The translations under genes and the position numbers were made by a program. A stretch of DNA of 5,807 nt from positions 1-5,807 of the forward strand of contig JABIYQ010000004.1 of the NCBI GenBank assembly GCA_018702715.1, given 5' to 3'. The notes beneath the pieces are model-generated. The model saw nothing but the letters and a program-made list of their open reading frames with translations. It made no database searches and was not told the origin of the DNA. Source of the DNA: Desulfobacula sp. (GTDB taxonomy: Bacteria; Desulfobacterota; Desulfobacteria; Desulfobacterales; Desulfobacteraceae). Of the stretch, positions 4,103-5,807 are shown piece after piece (within the stretch, counting starts at the first letter, position 1; every line of letters begins with the position of its first letter).

Positions 4103-5047
4103 ATGGAATTAATTGAAAATATAGATCAAATTAACCACCCCTTTAAAAATGCTGTTATTACCATTGGAAATTTTGACGGGGTTCATAAAGGGCATCAGAG
4201 CCTTTTTTCAAGTGTGATAAGAAAAGCAAAAAAACTCAATGGGACATCCATTGCCATGACGTTTGATCCCCACCCTTTAAAAGCATTGGGGATTTCAGGT
4301 CCTCCCCTGATCACCCGGCGCGATCAAAAAGTCGAGCTCATTGAACAATGCGGACTGGATGTATTATTGTGCATCCCTTTTGACAAGGCATTTTCTGCAA
4401 TCACAGCCCATGACTTTATTGAAAACCTTCTTGTTAAAACCATCGGAATGAAAGCTATCATTGTTGGTGCTGACTATTCCTTTGGAAAAGACAGGCAGGG
4501 GAATATTGAACTTTTAAAAAAAGAACAGGGCCGACTGGGATTTGAAACCCTTGTTTCTCCCTGGATAAATAATACGGATTCAGACCTTAAAAGAATCAGC
4601 AGTACTATAATACGTGAAATTGTTATGAAAGGAAAAGTTGACCAGGCCTATAAATATCTGGGTCGACATTATCAAATCCGGGGCAAAGTTATCAAAGGTC
4701 GAAAACGTGGTGGAAGTCAGCTGGGGTTTCCCACGGCCAATATCAAACTTCATGATGAACTATGCCCCAAACTGGGTGTTTACGCCGTCAATGTGGAAAC
4801 AGCCAAAGGCAATTTCTGGGGAGTGGCCAATATTGGTTTTTCTCCGACCTTTGGAGATCAAATGTTTACCATTGAAGTGCATATACTTGATTTTAATGAT
4901 GACATTTATGGCACAAGAATACGCGTTAACATGGTAAAAAAATTAAGGGATGAAAAAAAATTTTCCAGTATTAAAGAACTTTCTGAGCAAATTGAAAAAG
5001 ATATTAAAATTGCAAAGGACATATTAGAGAAAAATGGCTATTCGTAA
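4103..5047 (+). CDS. ribF: Bifunctional riboflavin kinase / FAD synthetase
   Basis: The product has 314 residues from ATG 4103. RibF phosphorylates riboflavin to FMN and adenylylates FMN to FAD in the cytoplasm. The N-terminal nucleotidyltransferase domain shows ITIGNFDGVHKGH (19-31, the HIGH-like site), MTFDPHP (52-58), the GADYSFGKDRQG segment and ISSTIIR. The C-terminal kinase domain shows YQIRGKVIKG, LGFPTANI (the flavin kinase signature), GVANIGFSPTFG and EVHILDFNDDIYG. Length is normal for the family. The frame stays open upstream to a TTG at 4067, but the ATG gives the usual 'M-L-I' type start about 18 residues before the first core strand, has GAAAAGG (4091-4097) in front of it, and the upstream codons overlap promoter sequence. 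The stop overlaps the def start by 14 bases, showing an operon. Confidence 0.97.
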   Translation: MELIENIDQINHPFKNAVITIGNFDGVHKGHQSLFSSVIRKAKKLNGTSIAMTFDPHPLKALGISGPPLITRRDQKVELIEQCGLDVLLCIPFDKAFSAITAHDFIENLLVKTIGMKAIIVGADYSFGKDRQGNIELLKKEQGRLGFETLVSPWINNTDSDLKRISSTIIREIVMKGKVDQAYKYLGRHYQIRGKVIKGRKRGGSQLGFPTANIKLHDELCPKLGVYAVNVETAKGNFWGVANIGFSPTFGDQMFTIEVHILDFNDDIYGTRIRVNMVKKLRDEKKFSSIKELSEQIEKDIKIAKDILEKNGYS

Positions 5048-5558
5048 AATCCTAACTTATCCTGAGAAATCCTTATTGCAGCCTTCTATTAAGGTTGACA
5101 CAATTGATGAGGACATTAAAAAATTGATCATCGATATGGGAGAAACCATGTTTGACGCTCCAGGTGTGGGACTTGCCAGCCCACAGGTCGGTGTAAACAA
5201 AAGAGTTATTGTTTATGATTCCAATGCAGCAAATCCTGATAAAGATGACTCAATTCAAGAATTTACAGCCTTAATAAATCCTGAAATCATAGACAGTTCC
5301 GGTAGTATTATTTCTGAAAAAGAGGGTTGTTTAAGCGTTGTTGACTATACCTCAGATGTAAAACGATATGAAAATGTGACGATCAAAGCCCTTGATATTG
5401 AAGGAAAACATATTGAATTTGAAGCCCAGGGAATTCTTGCCATTATTATGCAGCATGAAATTGATCATCTGGACGGCATCTTATTTATCGAAAGAATCAG
5501 CGTTTTGAAAAGAACCATGTATAAAAAAAAGATTGCAAAAATGCAGGACAATCATTGA
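5034..5558 (+). CDS. def: Peptide deformylase
   Basis: The product has 174 residues. The enzyme removes the formyl group from the N-terminal methionine of new proteins, using a bound metal (usually Fe2+). All three motifs are present: GVGLASPQ (44-51), EGCLS (97-101) with metal ligand Cys99, and QHEIDH (140-145) with ligands His141 and His145 and catalytic Glu142. The sequence starts MAIRKILTYPEKSLLQPS, typical of the family, and the basic C-terminal tail KRTMYKKKIAKMQ is also usual. The ATG lies inside the end of ribF (14-base overlap), and the stop TGA overlaps the fmt start, so translation of all three genes is coupled. Nothing is missing or odd apart from Ser-Pro in the first motif where Ala-x is more common. 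Confidence 0.97.
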   Translation: MAIRKILTYPEKSLLQPSIKVDTIDEDIKKLIIDMGETMFDAPGVGLASPQVGVNKRVIVYDSNAANPDKDDSIQEFTALINPEIIDSSGSIISEKEGCLSVVDYTSDVKRYENVTIKALDIEGKHIEFEAQGILAIIMQHEIDHLDGILFIERISVLKRTMYKKKIAKMQDNH

Positions 5559-5807
5559 AACACAGGACCCATATTATTTATATGGGAACACCGGATTTCA
5601 GTGTACCGGCTTTACAAAGGCTTGCCACAAACGATGATTTTCATGTGAGTCTCGTGGTCACTCAGCCGGACAGGCCCAAAGGACGAGGGAAAAAGCTCGC
5701 ACCATCACCTGTCAAAACCGCTGCTCTAAAATTGGGTCTTGATGTTTATCAACCCGAAAGCCTTAATGCAAAAGAAGCCAAATACAAACTTTTATCCCTT
5801 CGTCCTG
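5555..5807 (+). CDS. fmt: Methionyl-tRNA formyltransferase, 5' part
   Basis: Eighty-four codons are visible before the window edge. Fmt transfers a formyl group from 10-formyl-tetrahydrofolate to Met-tRNA of the initiator, the counterpart of deformylase. The fragment shows HIIYMGTPDFSVPAL (the family's N-terminal strand and MGTPDF motif) and TQPDRPKGRGKKLAPSPVK, the basic loop that contacts the initiator tRNA. I place the start at TTG 5555: it overlaps the def stop as TTGA, AGGA at 5545-5548 lies 6 bases upstream, and it yields KHRTHIIYMGTP, with the extra residues before MGTP normal for Fmt. The in-frame ATG at 5582 would cut off the first beta strand and has no ribosome site. Confidence 0.95.
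   Translation, partial: MKHRTHIIYMGTPDFSVPALQRLATNDDFHVSLVVTQPDRPKGRGKKLAPSPVKTAALKLGLDVYQPESLNAKEAKYKLLSLRP

Overview
The window is AT-rich bacterial chromosome. The best guess at the source is a sulfate-reducing or related Desulfobacterota (former Deltaproteobacteria), possibly a Desulfobacteraceae-like organism. The reasons are two PEP-CTERM surface proteins, -24/-12 (sigma-54) promoters, a class-I GEMM (cyclic di-GMP type) riboswitch and AT-rich coding. No 16S or other lineage-defining gene is present, so this placement is an inference.

Layout. Positions 1-844 hold the 3' end of a LEA14/WHy-domain gene and, starting directly after its stop codon, an NlpC/P60 lipoprotein gene. A strong, probably bidirectional terminator (853-889) separates them from a minus-strand tRNA-Leu(UAG) at 895-979. 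Positions 980-2100 carry a regulatory region followed by the first PEP-CTERM gene. A sigma-54-type promoter (about 1294-1310) is placed so that transcription should begin a few bases before a GEMM-I aptamer (about 1327-1406), which sits directly ahead of the ribosome binding site. Positions 2101-2467 are scrambled: a decayed copy of a small Arg-rich ORF runs into a second, dead tRNA-Leu(UAG), whose anticodon loop is split by a 176-bp MITE-like insertion. Positions 2468-3744 hold a second regulatory region with a cluster of TTATGTAA sites and another sigma-54-type promoter, the second PEP-CTERM gene, and an intact 50-codon version of the Arg-rich ORF. A terminator and a minus-strand tRNA-Leu(CAG) follow (3764-3981). 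From 4103 to the end is a tightly coupled housekeeping operon, ribF-def-fmt; fmt is cut by the window edge.

How the parts fit. The two PEP-CTERM proteins are secreted proteins with a C-terminal sorting signal for an exosortase, which is not encoded here. Both appear to be read from sigma-54 promoters, and the first also carries a second-messenger riboswitch in its leader. This suggests surface or matrix proteins made on an environmental cue and tuned by cyclic di-GMP. The two PEP-CTERM/Arg-rich-ORF pairs with a convergent tRNA-Leu behind each look like copies of one ancestral module, with the first copy decaying at its 3' side. The ribF-def-fmt operon is unrelated in function: FAD/FMN synthesis plus formylation and deformylation of initiator methionine.
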